36,942 nt of DNA from an uncultured Olsenella sp. (GTDB taxonomy: Bacteria; Actinomycetota; Coriobacteriia; Coriobacteriales; Atopobiaceae): positions 1 through 36,942 of the forward strand of contig CASEQJ010000020.1 in NCBI GenBank assembly GCA_949290055.1, read 5' to 3'. Position 1 is the first letter of the stretch, and each line of letters starts with the position of its first letter. Shown here in pieces: positions 1 to 7,891 of the stretch. The translations under genes and the position numbers were made by a program. Under the pieces are notes generated by a model, which searched no databases, had not been told where the DNA came from, and was given only the letters and a program-made list of their open reading frames with translations.

Positions 1-475
1 CCTGCGGCGCGAGCGCCGCCGCGGCGGCCGCGAGCGAGACCCAGCGTGACGCCGCCTGCGCGGCGAGCGCCCCCGCCTGCACGTCCTGGCCGTAGGCGAC
101 CTCGAGCGCCGGCACCTCGTCCCCTGCGCGCGCCGCGTCGAGCAGCTCCCGCTCAAAGCCCTCCGGCAGCACCACCAGGCAGTCCACCTGGCCCGTCGCC
201 ACGCCGTCCTGCAGCGCGAGCGGCTCGTCCGCAACGTCCACGAGCTCGAAGGCGTCTCCCGCCCACGCCGCGAGCGCGTCCGAGAGCGCCGTGCCGTCCC
301 GGTCCACCACGGCGACGCGCGCCTCGTAGGCGGCATAGCCGCCCTTCTCGCCCGAGGTCGCAACGCCCATGTCCCCCACCACGAACACGCCCATGAGGGA
401 GAGAAACACCACGTAGAGCGCGAGGTAGATGGGGTGTCCGGCAACCACGCGCAGGGCGGTCCTAAAGGTGCTCAT
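1..475 (-). CDS. ABC-2 type permease, N-terminal part (runs off left edge)
   Basis: This is the start of an integral-membrane subunit of a drug- or lipid-type ABC-2 exporter. The visible ~158 residues begin MSTFRTALRVV. A membrane segment follows at about residues 14-34, and then a long soluble loop typical of the extracytoplasmic domain of ABC-2 (YhgE/Pip-like) permeases. The ATG at 473-475 lies inside the 3' end of the preceding permease gene, a 14-base overlap that implies translational coupling. The gene is last in a minus-strand operon behind the ATPase and first permease, so the two permeases probably form a heterodimer. It is truncated only by the window edge. The family call is fairly sure, but the substrate is unknown. 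Confidence 0.75.
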   Translation of the reverse strand, partial: MSTFRTALRVVAGHPIYLALYVVFLSLMGVFVVGDMGVATSGEKGGYAAYEARVAVVDRDGTALSDALAAWAGDAFELVDVADEPLALQDGVATGQVDCLVVLPEGFERELLDAARAGDEVPALEVAYGQDVQAGALAAQAASRWVSLAAAAAALAPQ

Positions 476-1664
476 AGCTCTGCCTCCTAAAGATGGCGCC
501 GGCCACGGCGAGAAGGGCGAGCGCACCCGCCACGCAGGCGGCGAGGCGCGCGGCAAACGGCGCGAGCGAGGTGTAGTAGTAGAGCGCGTAGAACGTGTCG
601 CACACGAGCTTGGTCGGGTTCACCCAGCTCGTCCACGGAAGCGTGTGGGCGAGGTTGTCCGCGAGCTCCATCGCCGCAGTTCCGTAGAGGCCGGCAAAGA
701 GCGAGAGCACGCAGGTCAGCGCCGTGAGGATACCCGAACGTGCGGAGATGCCGGCCGAGAGGGGCAGCGCCCCCACGCACGCACCGAGCGCCGTGGCGAG
801 CAGCGCGCAGACGGCAACGGACACGAGGGCAAGTCCTTCTCGGCCGCCAAAGTCCACGCCCGCCACAAGGCGCAGGAACGCGAAGGCCAACGTCAGCGCC
901 ACGGTCGAGACCGCCCACGCGCCGAGCACGCAGCCGGCGAGCTGCCGCAGACGCGAGGTGCCCGAGACCGCCCGGCGCGCCCCGAGCGCCGAGACGCCGG
1001 GCTGCGCATACGCCACGGCGAGCATGCCCGCCTGGGAGGCCATGAGCGCACCCATGCCGAGAAGCGCGTAGTAGTAGCGCACGATCTCCTCCGGCCGGGC
1101 GTGCGTGATCTGCACCTGCTCCACGTCAACCTGGATGCCCAGGGCATCCGCCACTGCGGCGGGATCCGCGAGCGCCGCCGGGTCACGCCGCGCCACCTCC
1201 TCCAGAAGGGCCCGCGACTGCACGTAGGAGCTGGCGACGGTCTCCAGGATCGTGCGGTTGACCGCCGTCTCGCCGTCCGCGCTCGAGAGCGTGTAGGCCG
1301 AGCCCACCGTGAGCGCGGGCGTGCCGTCGAGCGCGAGCTCGAAGTAGCCGTCGATCTCGCCGGCGGCGAGAAGGTCTTCGGCCTCGCCAGCGGTCTCCAC
1401 GCGTCGCAGGTCGAGCAGTTGGTCCTCCCCCGGCTCCGCGAGGGCGTCCACGACCTGCTCGAACGAGCCCGCGGGAGCGCCGTCCTTCTCGGCCGCCGGC
1501 GTCACGAGTGCCACCGGCACCGGGTCCACCGCGCCGTCCGTGCGCATGCCGGAGAACATGAAGAGGAAGATGGCGGACATGATGAGGGGAAACGCCAGCA
1601 CCCACACGATCACCGAGGGCGTGCGCACGAGGCTCTTGACGCTCACCAGAAACGAGGTTCCCAT
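462..1664 (-). CDS. ABC-2 type transporter permease
   Basis: A 400-residue membrane subunit of an ABC-2 exporter. One membrane segment near residues 18-38 is followed by an extracytoplasmic domain of about 170 residues. Five hydrophobic segments follow at roughly 205-225, 240-268, 280-302, 313-333 and 370-390. This one-plus-five arrangement around a large loop is usual for the family. The ATP-binding gene lies 9 bases upstream and a second permease overlaps downstream, so the three form one operon encoding a complete exporter. Drug, bacteriocin or lipid export are all possible; nothing in the sequence names the substrate. Confidence 0.85.
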   Translation of the reverse strand: MGTSFLVSVKSLVRTPSVIVWVLAFPLIMSAIFLFMFSGMRTDGAVDPVPVALVTPAAEKDGAPAGSFEQVVDALAEPGEDQLLDLRRVETAGEAEDLLAAGEIDGYFELALDGTPALTVGSAYTLSSADGETAVNRTILETVASSYVQSRALLEEVARRDPAALADPAAVADALGIQVDVEQVQITHARPEEIVRYYYALLGMGALMASQAGMLAVAYAQPGVSALGARRAVSGTSRLRQLAGCVLGAWAVSTVALTLAFAFLRLVAGVDFGGREGLALVSVAVCALLATALGACVGALPLSAGISARSGILTALTCVLSLFAGLYGTAAMELADNLAHTLPWTSWVNPTKLVCDTFYALYYYTSLAPFAARLAACVAGALALLAVAGAIFRRQSYEHL

Positions 1665-1673
1665 GGCCGCCCC

Positions 1674-2633
1674 CTAGTCGCGCAGCTCGCGGCCGCAGAG
1701 CTCGAGGAAGACATCGTTCAAGGTGGGCGGCTCGGACCACACGCGCCCCAGGCGCACGCCGGCCGCGGTCAGCACGCCGAGCGCGTCGGTGAGGTTGTGA
1801 GCGCTCGCCTCGCAGGTCAGGCGCAACATGCCGTCCGCGCAGTCCGCCGAGAGCACGTGCGAGAGGCCGCGTAGGCGCTCGAGCGTGCCCTCGGACAGCT
1901 CGCCCACCTCGGCCGTGATCTTCTCGCCGAGGCTGATCATACGCTTGAGCTCGTCGGCGGTGCCCTGTGCCACGGCGCGCCCGCGGTCGCAGATCATGAT
2001 GCGGCCGCAGATCTGCTCGACCTCCTCCATGTAGTGGCTCGTGTAGACCACCGTGGCGCCCTCGTCGCGCAGGCGGCAGATGCCGTCCAGGATGTTCGCG
2101 CGGCTCTGCGGGTCCACTGCGACGGTGGGCTCGTCGAAGAAGATGAGCTCGGGGCGGTGCGCGATGCCGCAGGCGATGTTGAGCCGTCGCGCCAGACCGC
2201 CGGAGAGCTTGGCCGGGCGGAAGCGCGCGTAGTCACCGAGGCCCACAAAGTCGATCGCCTCGTCCACGAGCTGGCGACGCCGGCGACGGTCGCGCACGTA
2301 GAGCGCGCAGAAGGCGTCCACGTTCTCGCGCACGGTGAGCTCGTCGAAGACGGCCACCTGCTGCGGGACCACGCCCACGCGCGCCTTGAGGTCGTAGCGG
2401 TTCGGCGCCATTGGCTCGCCGAAGAGCTCGATGGTGCCGCGGTCGTAGGAGAGCAGCTGGAGGATGCAGTTGATGGCCGTGGTCTTGCCCGACCCGTTGG
2501 GGCCGAGAAGCCCGAAGATCTCCCCACGGCGGACGGCGAGGTCCAGATGGTCAAGCGCGACGAGCTCGCGATAGCGCTTGACGAGTCCGGTGACGCGAAC
2601 GACGTCGGTTGGTGCGGCTTGTGCGTGCGACAT
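1674..2633 (-). CDS. ABC transporter ATP-binding protein
   Basis: A 319-residue ATPase that powers the two downstream ABC-2 permeases. The Walker A motif GPNGSGKTT lies near residue 45, the signature LSGGLARRLNIA near 144, and Walker B with LIFFDEPT near 163. A switch histidine follows in VVYTSHYMEE. A C-terminal domain of about 90 residues after the nucleotide-binding fold is typical of the DrrA/CcmA drug-export group. The ATG is preceded at proper distance by an AAGGGG ribosome site. It is first in the operon. Upstream lie GTGAC-type inverted repeats that could hold its control region. Confidence 0.92.
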   Translation of the reverse strand: MSHAQAAPTDVVRVTGLVKRYRELVALDHLDLAVRRGEIFGLLGPNGSGKTTAINCILQLLSYDRGTIELFGEPMAPNRYDLKARVGVVPQQVAVFDELTVRENVDAFCALYVRDRRRRRQLVDEAIDFVGLGDYARFRPAKLSGGLARRLNIACGIAHRPELIFFDEPTVAVDPQSRANILDGICRLRDEGATVVYTSHYMEEVEQICGRIMICDRGRAVAQGTADELKRMISLGEKITAEVGELSEGTLERLRGLSHVLSADCADGMLRLTCEASAHNLTDALGVLTAAGVRLGRVWSEPPTLNDVFLELCGRELRD

Positions 2634-2685
2634 GGCGGCCCCTTTCTCTCGACGCCATTGTCACAGGTGGCCCGCAACCGCAGAA

Positions 2686-2699
2686 GTGACTTTTGTCAC
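2686..2699. promoter_or_regulatory. GTGAC-N4-GTCAC inverted repeat upstream of the ABC operon
   Basis: A perfect 5-bp inverted repeat with a TTTT spacer lies about 53 bases upstream of the ATPase start. Another GTCAC occurs at 2660-2664, and GTGAC words recur in the long inverted repeat further upstream. The position suits an operator for the exporter operon, but no regulator gene lies next to it. The same pentamer also forms the ends of the dispersed palindromes described elsewhere, so this may be a degenerate relic of that family. Confidence 0.3.
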
Positions 2700-2727
2700 G
2701 AGCGCGACGCGACGCGCGAGCAAGGCG

Positions 2728-2912
2728 CTCAGGGACGCGGGCTGTGTCACTTTAGGCGAGATTTGAGTGACCTCGCTTCCCAGTCTCGGGAATATGGCTG
2801 GACGAGCGCAGAGAAAGGCCAGGTAACTTGCTTCAACTTCTGCTTAAGTCGAGTGACATGCCGTTTCAGCCACTCATATCTCGCCTAAAGTGACACAGCC
2901 CGCGTCCCTGAG
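2728..2912. repeat. 40-bp inverted repeat flanking a 105-bp core (MITE-like)
   Basis: Positions 2728-2767 and 2873-2912 are reverse complements over 40 bases with one mismatch. They begin with CTCAGGGACGCGG and run through GTGTCACTTTAGGCGAGAT. The 105 bases between them carry no recognisable coding region, and the base composition is less GC-rich than the neighbours. The element fills the gap between the ABC operon and the DUF2252 gene. A non-autonomous mobile element or a long transcribed hairpin would both look like this. No target duplication is evident. Confidence 0.7.
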
Positions 2913-3020
2913 TGCCTCTGCGGGCAAAAGTCGACCGGGAGGGTGCGGCCGACTCCCCAGCGCACGCATTGGAGCCGCCCGCACTCACGTATCATGATCC
3001 CGCGAGACGAGAGGAGCCCC

Positions 3021-3221
3021 ATGTACGAGCAGACGCCGCTCGAAGAGGTCGAGAAGAACGCCGCGCCCAGCCCGCAGGCGGTGCTGTACCGGCCCGCGCC
3101 GTCCGTCGAGGAGCGCCGCGCCGCCGGCCTCGCCGCGCGCGAGGCGTGTCCGATCGCCTCGCTCGGCACCTGGAAGCAACGCGCGTCCAGTGACACCGCC
3201 GTGGACCTCCTCGAGCAGTAG
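3021..3221 (+). pseudogene. DUF2252 protein, N-terminal piece before an in-frame TAG
   Basis: From the ATG at 3021, preceded by a GAGGAG ribosome site, 66 codons run to a TAG at 3219-3221. Reading straight on in the same frame joins the conserved DUF2252 body, with SVTRDPSLVPLRYERMGVSP following directly. Family members normally carry an uninterrupted stretch of the type LLEEQ..R.P.LVP.RY.RM here. The TAG therefore most simply replaces a glutamine CAG. TAG ends other intact genes in the window (prfC, the exporter at 31579-33504), so it is a real stop here. The piece is probably non-functional unless the stop is read through. Confidence 0.7.
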
Positions 3222-3245
3222 TCCGTCACACGCGACCCGAGCCTC

Positions 3246-4451
3246 GTGCCGCTGCGCTACGAGCGCATGGGCGTCTCACCGTTCACGTTCTACCGCGGCA
3301 GTGCTGTCATCATGGCAAGCGACCTCGCCTCGATGCCCGTCACCGGCCTCGAGGTCCAGTGCATCGGCGACGCGCACGTCGGCAACTTTGGCGTCTTCAT
3401 GAGCCACACGCGCCACCTCGTCTTTGACGTGAACGACTTTGACGAGACCGCGCCCGGCCCCTGGGAGTGGGACGTCATGCGCCTCGTGGCCAGCGTGGAG
3501 ATCTGCGGGCGCGACCGCGGCTTCTCCAAGCAGGACCGCAGAGATGCCGTGCGCGCCTGTGCCAAGCAGTACCGCCGCGCGATGGCGCGCTTCGCGGAAA
3601 TGGGCGAGCTGGACGTCTGGCACGCCCACCTCGACGTGGAGCGGATGCTCGACGAGTTTGAGCTCGACGGCAAGACGGGCCGCACGATTCGCAAGGTCGT
3701 CGAGAAGGCGCGCGAGAAGGACAGCGTGCGCGCGGCAGACCGGCTGACCGTGCGCGATGACGGACGTCTGCGCTTTGATTCGCGTCCGCCCGAGCTGGTG
3801 CCGCTCGCGGAGCTTTCCGCGGAGCAGGGCTACGATCCCGCGCAGCACTCCCACGCCCTGCGCGGTCTGCTCAGCACTTACTTTGAGAGCCTCCCCCGCG
3901 ACTGCCGCGCCCTTCTCGGCCGTTGCCGACTGCAGGATGCCGCCCGGAAGGTCGTGGGCGTGGGGTCGGTGGTCCGGCGCGCCTGGATCGCGCTGCTCAC
4001 GGGCCGCAACGAGGACGACCCGCTGGTCCTCCAGGTCAAGGAGGCAGAGGAGTCCGTCGTGGAGCGCTACTGGCGCCCGAGCGGCTTTGCCAGCCACGGC
4101 GAGCGCGTGGTGGAGGGCCAGCGCCTCGTGCAGTCCACGAGCGACTTTTTGCTGGGCTGGACGAGCGTGCCCACGACAGACGGGGGCGCACGCGACTACT
4201 ACGTGCGCCAGCTCTGGAACGGCAAGGGCTCGATCGACCTCACCGCGCTCGGCCCGGAGAGCCTCGAGAACGTTGCGCGACTCTGCGCGTGGTCGCTCGC
4301 GCACGCGCACGCCCGCACCGGCGACGAGATCGCCATTGCGGCCTACCTTGACGACGGGCGCGCCTTCGAGGACGCGATGTGGGACTTCGCCCGCGCCTAC
4401 GCCGACCAGAACGAGGCAGACTACCAGGCATTCATTGAACGTTTGAGCTAA
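3246..4451 (+). CDS. DUF2252 family protein (body of interrupted gene)
   Basis: A 401-residue reading frame from a GTG just after the in-frame TAG. It carries the conserved DUF2252 features: SPFTFYRGSA near residue 13, CIGDAHVGNFGVF near 38 and FDVNDFDETAPGPWEWDV near 60. A later block DYYVRQLWNGKGS lies near 317. The GDAH..NF and NDFDE blocks resemble the catalytic and metal-binding motifs of kinase-like phosphotransferase folds, but the biochemical role of the family is not settled. Initiation at the GTG would lose about 70 family residues and has no clear ribosome site. The protein is therefore either expressed by read-through or is a dying gene. It converges with the PIN toxin gene three bases downstream. 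Confidence 0.75.
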   Translation: MPLRYERMGVSPFTFYRGSAVIMASDLASMPVTGLEVQCIGDAHVGNFGVFMSHTRHLVFDVNDFDETAPGPWEWDVMRLVASVEICGRDRGFSKQDRRDAVRACAKQYRRAMARFAEMGELDVWHAHLDVERMLDEFELDGKTGRTIRKVVEKAREKDSVRAADRLTVRDDGRLRFDSRPPELVPLAELSAEQGYDPAQHSHALRGLLSTYFESLPRDCRALLGRCRLQDAARKVVGVGSVVRRAWIALLTGRNEDDPLVLQVKEAEESVVERYWRPSGFASHGERVVEGQRLVQSTSDFLLGWTSVPTTDGGARDYYVRQLWNGKGSIDLTALGPESLENVARLCAWSLAHAHARTGDEIAIAAYLDDGRAFEDAMWDFARAYADQNEADYQAFIERLS

Positions 4452-4454
4452 CGG

Positions 4455-4883
4455 TCACGCAAAGAGCCCGAGGTACTCTGCGCAGGTCATGGCACGGACC
4501 TTGGAACGCTTGAACGCAGCCGTGTCGCGCGTGAGGATCACGTCCACGTCGTTGAGCTCGGCACAGGCGCGGATGAGCCCGTCCTCAAAGTCCGGCTCCC
4601 CGCAGCCGAGCGAGAGCTCGCACTCCTCAGCGCCGAGCGGCGCGATCACAAGCAGCTCGCGCAACCACTCGATCGACCTTCTCGCCCGCACCTCGTCGTA
4701 CTGACATTGAAGCACGTAATACGCGTCCTTGAGAGACCCCACGGCAACGATCCCCAGGTCTCCCCCGCCGTTGCAGCGGCGAAGGACCTCGCACGCCTCC
4801 GCCGACTGCGGGCGCTCCCTGCAAACCGCGTCGAGAAGAACGTTGGTGTCGAAGAGCAGCCTCCTGCTGTTGAAGTCACGCAT
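4455..4883 (-). CDS. PIN domain toxin (VapC-like ribonuclease)
   Basis: A 142-residue PIN-domain protein, the nuclease half of a type II toxin-antitoxin pair that would cleave RNA. The acidic residues expected of the fold are present: LLFDTNVLLDAV at the N-terminus, an E in SAEACEVL, EPDFEDGLI near residue 103 and DVILTRDTAAF near 121. I chose the ATG at 4881-4883 because it overlaps the antitoxin stop by eight bases, the usual coupled arrangement. A TTG at 4893-4895 would add four residues. Intact length and motifs suggest an active toxin. Confidence 0.85.
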   Translation of the reverse strand: MRDFNSRRLLFDTNVLLDAVCRERPQSAEACEVLRRCNGGGDLGIVAVGSLKDAYYVLQCQYDEVRARRSIEWLRELLVIAPLGAEECELSLGCGEPDFEDGLIRACAELNDVDVILTRDTAAFKRSKVRAMTCAEYLGLFA

Positions 4884-5157
4884 AGCGACTCGCAATCATG
4901 TCGCGCATCTGCTCCTTGGTGAGGTTGACCAGCCACGGCTCGGCCTCGGGAAGGCTCTCTCGGAACTCCATGAAACGCTCCCAGGCACCACGGGGCTCCT
5001 CTGTCGGAACCACCTCCGGCACCTCGCCCGTGCGCGCGATGTTCTCCCACACCACCTTGATCACCTCGGCCGGCGTGGACCCCGCCGCACGAATGTAGGC
5101 GTCCGCGCGCTGACGGACCTTCTCGTCAACGCGCCCGGAAACGACTGCGGTTGCCAT
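4876..5157 (-). CDS. RelB/DinJ-like antitoxin
   Basis: A 93-residue protein starting MATAVVSGRVDEKVRQRAD, with an N-terminal strand-helix-helix pattern like the ribbon-helix-helix DNA-binding part of RelB/DinJ antitoxins. The C-terminal half is charged and rich in E and P, suited to binding and masking the downstream PIN toxin. A strong AAGGAGG ribosome site precedes the ATG, and a 7-bp inverted repeat lies just upstream. The pairing of a RelB-type antitoxin with a PIN toxin is common in this class. A fragment of a close copy survives at 10406-10462. Confidence 0.8.
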   Translation of the reverse strand: MATAVVSGRVDEKVRQRADAYIRAAGSTPAEVIKVVWENIARTGEVPEVVPTEEPRGAWERFMEFRESLPEAEPWLVNLTKEQMRDMIASRYA

Positions 5158-5169
5158 GCGAGCCTCCTT

Positions 5170-5185
5170 TGTAGACGTGTCTACA
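5170..5185. promoter_or_regulatory. Inverted-repeat operator of the toxin-antitoxin operon
   Basis: TGTAGAC and GTCTACA form a perfect 7-bp inverted repeat with a 2-base spacer, ending about 12 bases upstream of the antitoxin ATG and just ahead of its ribosome site. Ribbon-helix-helix antitoxins usually bind such sites to repress their own operon. The adjoining minus-strand TATGTA or TACTAT could serve as the -10. Autoregulation is inferred from position and symmetry. Confidence 0.55.
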
Positions 5186-5214
5186 TAGTAACAGAGGCGC
5201 GGGACAACAGGTCG

Positions 5215-6210
5215 CTACCCCTCCCGGCGGAACGCGCGCATGAGCGTTGAGACGATGCCGCAGGCGAGGCCGCCCACGACCCACGACATCCAGAACCAGT
5301 TCTGCGCAGGCGGCTGAGCGCAGAAGAGCAGGAGCAGGCCCACAATCGTGGCGGCAATCATGATGGCACCGCAGATTGCACCGATCTTCTCGCCCTCTCG
5401 CTTCTGGGCGAGAAGGGCGTCGCGCCGGGCCTCGTCCAGCTTCGCGGACACGATGTCCTCCACCTCGAGGTCCTCCCCGACGGAGCGGTTGTACTCCTCG
5501 ACGTTGACACGCCCGAGCAGCATGCCGCCGCGAACGATCCACCACACGCCCAGGGCGATGAAGAACATGAGGAAGAAGAGCCCCCAGTTCTCCGCGGTCT
5601 TCTCGAGCATGAGCACACAGCCAATGCCCGCGAAGATGAGCGCGAGGCCAGCGATGAGTGCGGCCGAGAACTGCTGGCGGGCTGCCGCACGGTCCTCGTC
5701 GGTGTAGAAGTCCTCCACGTAGGGGTGCGCCTTCTGGAACGCCGTGTGCTCCATGCCGGCGGGCACGAGAAACGCGAGGCCCGCGAGTATACCCACGAGC
5801 ACGATGATCACGAAGAGGCCGTCGCGCCCGTTCCAGGACGCCAGCTCGACGGCGCCCTCGAAGAGCAGGCCGAGCGCGATGCCCAGAAGGATGAGCGCCA
5901 CGCCGGTAGGGACCTTGAGCGCCATCATGCGCTGGTGCTCCTCGTAGCCGCAGACGTCGGTGGGCGGGCCGACGGGGATGGGAGCCGCCGTCGCCGGCGC
6001 GGCGCGGCCGGTGAGGTCGCCCGTCACGAGCTCGTCGAGCGTGCAGTCGAAGATCTCGCACATCTTGAGGAGCTTGTCCATCTCCGGCTGGCTCTTCATA
6101 GCCTCCCACTTCGTGACGCTCTGGCGGGAGACGCCGAGCAGCATGGCCAGCTGCTCCTGGGTCATGTTGCGCTCTGCGCGCAGGTGCTGAAGGTTGTCGC
6201 GAAAGCTCAT
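5215..6210 (-). CDS. XRE-family regulator with membrane C-terminus
   Basis: A 331-residue protein. Residues ~5-60 form an XRE helix-turn-helix (MTQEQLAMLLGVSRQSVTKW), which would bind DNA. After a linker come at least five hydrophobic segments, with pairs around residues 125-175, another pair around 210-255 and one or more near the C-terminus. It is thus a membrane-tethered transcription factor. The start at 6208-6210 is chosen for its AAGGGCAG ribosome site; longer frames upstream lack one. The gene faces away from the membrane protein at 6494 and may control it. The signal sensed cannot be read from the sequence. Confidence 0.85.
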   Translation of the reverse strand: MSFRDNLQHLRAERNMTQEQLAMLLGVSRQSVTKWEAMKSQPEMDKLLKMCEIFDCTLDELVTGDLTGRAAPATAAPIPVGPPTDVCGYEEHQRMMALKVPTGVALILLGIALGLLFEGAVELASWNGRDGLFVIIVLVGILAGLAFLVPAGMEHTAFQKAHPYVEDFYTDEDRAAARQQFSAALIAGLALIFAGIGCVLMLEKTAENWGLFFLMFFIALGVWWIVRGGMLLGRVNVEEYNRSVGEDLEVEDIVSAKLDEARRDALLAQKREGEKIGAICGAIMIAATIVGLLLLFCAQPPAQNWFWMSWVVGGLACGIVSTLMRAFRREG

Positions 6211-6372
6211 GGTCTGCCCTTCGTCGGGGTGTGCGCTGTCTGCCGGCACCTTTAGTCTGCGGGCGCGCACGGCGCAATTCTACCAACCGACGGTAAGCAA
6301 TTTGTCCGATTTCGCGGCAACCAGAGGGCGCCCACCGGTTGCGCTCCGCAGGTAGAGAGGCTTATCGACCAT

Positions 6373-6418
6373 GTGACAGGAGGACAGGGCGGTGACAACA
6401 CCTCCGTCCCCTTGTCAC
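6373..6418. repeat. Dispersed palindrome copy A (GTGAC type)
   Basis: Positions 6392-6418 begin GTGACAA, contain CTCCGTCCCC and end TTGTCAC, so the ends pair with each other. A weaker inverted partner (GTGACAGGAGGACAGGG, 6373-6389) precedes it, giving a degenerate doublet. It belongs with the copies at 14272, 17470, 28865, 30448, 33398 and 35235, which share a GGGAC or GTCCC core. It lies between the two divergent genes at 6210 and 6494. Confidence 0.7.
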
Positions 6419-6493
6419 GTCAGGGGTCCGTAAGGGTTTCGTGGGCGGGTCGCGCAATGGGATACCGTGAAGGCATCGAAACTGGGAGGTTTC

Positions 6494-7642
6494 ATGGGCG
6501 AGAAGAACGTGCGAGGTCCTCGCGATGCCGTCAGGCGTGTCCTCCTCCACACGGCGGGCTACCTGCTCACGTTTGTCGCGTTGAACGCGCTCACCTTCGT
6601 CGTGCCCAGCTACGAAGTCGCGATGCTGCTCGCCGCGCTGTCGCTCGCGGCCTACCCCATTGTCGTGTGCGTCTACCACATTCTCCGGTCCTTCGCCGAC
6701 TACCGTGCCGGCCTCACCGTCGCGGTCCCGCTGCCCGCGCGCCTTCTCTTCAACCTGCTCATCATCTTCGGCGTCGCCTCGAGCGACTCAGCCAGCGACG
6801 CCCTACTCAAGGGTGTCGCAGCCGACCGCGGACTGCACGCGGGGCGCTCCTACGAGCTCTCGCGTCGAGCCGCCCTCGTCGCGCGCGTCGCCGTTCTTCT
6901 CGCCTTTCTCGCCGTCTGCTGCGAGGTGATCGCCGTCTTCCTGTCCGTGGGGACACCGCTCTTTGACACCATGTGTTGGATGACGCTCGGAACCGTCGCT
7001 GTCTTCTGCCTGTCCATGCCGATTGCCTACCTCGTGCACTTCCTCGTTGGCTTCAGGCGCGAGTGGCGCACGAAGGGTGCCTCGGACGGTTGGTCGCTCG
7101 ACGCGCGCACGGCCGCGGCGGTGAAGCGCGGCGACGCCCTCGCGTTCCCCCGAAACGAGGAGAAGCGCCGTCCCTACGTCGCCTTTGCACGCAACTTCTG
7201 CTTTGGCATGATTGTCGTGGGGCTTGCCACTCTCGAGGCGGTCGTGCTCGTGCCCGAGGGTCCGCGTTTCGCGTTCTTCGACGCATTTCCGCTGGTGCAC
7301 GGACTTGTCTCAGGTGTGATCGGCCTGGGGATCCTTGCCTGGCCCGTCGCCGCCGGCTGGTGGGCGCACCGCTCGGGCACGAGCCTCACACAGACCATCG
7401 TGCTCGATGACGGCCATCTCTCCTACGCGCTCACCTCAGGCTCGGGCGAGCTCGCAAGCACGAGCACCTGGGACCTCGACGGCGTCACGAGCTACGAGCT
7501 GGGCCGCTGGTGCATCAAGGTCAACGGCCACGGCGCCACGCCACGCGGCACGAGAGCCTATCACCTGGACATCCCCCGAACCTTTGACGGCGAGGACCGC
7601 TTTCTGCGCGAGCTCGACCTGCGCGTGGCGCGCAACCGCTGA
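6494..7642 (+). CDS. Multi-pass membrane protein of unknown function
   Basis: A 382-residue protein I do not recognise. Hydrophobic segments lie at roughly residues 17-60 (two), 85-105, 140-165, 175-200, 235-255 and 270-300. A final soluble stretch of ~90 residues is rich in beta-forming residues and contains SLTQTIVLDDGHLSYAL. The soluble tail resembles a small cytoplasmic sensor or PH-like domain, but that is only an impression. Start choice: the ATG at 6494 follows GGGAGG with a short four-base spacer. A GTG at 6467 would add nine residues. It is divergent from the membrane-tethered XRE regulator, a plausible controller. Confidence 0.7.
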   Translation: MGEKNVRGPRDAVRRVLLHTAGYLLTFVALNALTFVVPSYEVAMLLAALSLAAYPIVVCVYHILRSFADYRAGLTVAVPLPARLLFNLLIIFGVASSDSASDALLKGVAADRGLHAGRSYELSRRAALVARVAVLLAFLAVCCEVIAVFLSVGTPLFDTMCWMTLGTVAVFCLSMPIAYLVHFLVGFRREWRTKGASDGWSLDARTAAAVKRGDALAFPRNEEKRRPYVAFARNFCFGMIVVGLATLEAVVLVPEGPRFAFFDAFPLVHGLVSGVIGLGILAWPVAAGWWAHRSGTSLTQTIVLDDGHLSYALTSGSGELASTSTWDLDGVTSYELGRWCIKVNGHGATPRGTRAYHLDIPRTFDGEDRFLRELDLRVARNR

Positions 7643-7651
7643 CCCGTGACG

Positions 7652-7873
7652 CTACTCGGTGTGGCGGATGACGGGGATTGCCCAGGACATGAGGGCACTG
7701 TAGAGGCCGGAGACGCGACCCAGATACTCGGCCGGAATCCTCTCCTGCATGGGGTCGGTCTGCGAGCCGGAGTAGAACGGCAAGCTCGACCCATGAGAAA
7801 GCTCATTGCGAGAAACGCCGCGAAGCCGCCCCGCGCGCACGAGCTTGAGCTTCCAAGCGTTTCCTTCATTCAA
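7652..7873 (-). pseudogene. MFS transporter remnant
   Basis: Within 73 codons, the stretches FYSGSQT and MQERIPAEYLGRVSGLYSAL followed by MSWAIPV match the central loop and following helix of MFS exporters (the P.e..GRv.g signature of the EntS/MFS_3 group). A stop follows almost at once. The upstream ~30 codons are not membrane-like, so about 40 residues of a ~400-residue transporter survive. No promoter is evident. It lies in a 250-base gap between the membrane protein and the AAA+ ATPase and is certainly not a working carrier. Confidence 0.55.
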
Positions 7874-7891
7874 AATGACATGTCCATAGCA

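Noticed and set aside
429..1874. Long plus-strand frame of 481 codons
   Set aside because: It lies opposite the ABC-2 permease and ATPase genes, has low-complexity Arg/His-rich content and no ribosome site. Such antisense frames are expected in GC-rich coding DNA.
3219..3221. TAG as a recoded sense codon in this organism
   Set aside because: TAG terminates prfC, the exporter at 31579-33504, the FtsX-like remnant and the transposase, so it is an ordinary stop here.
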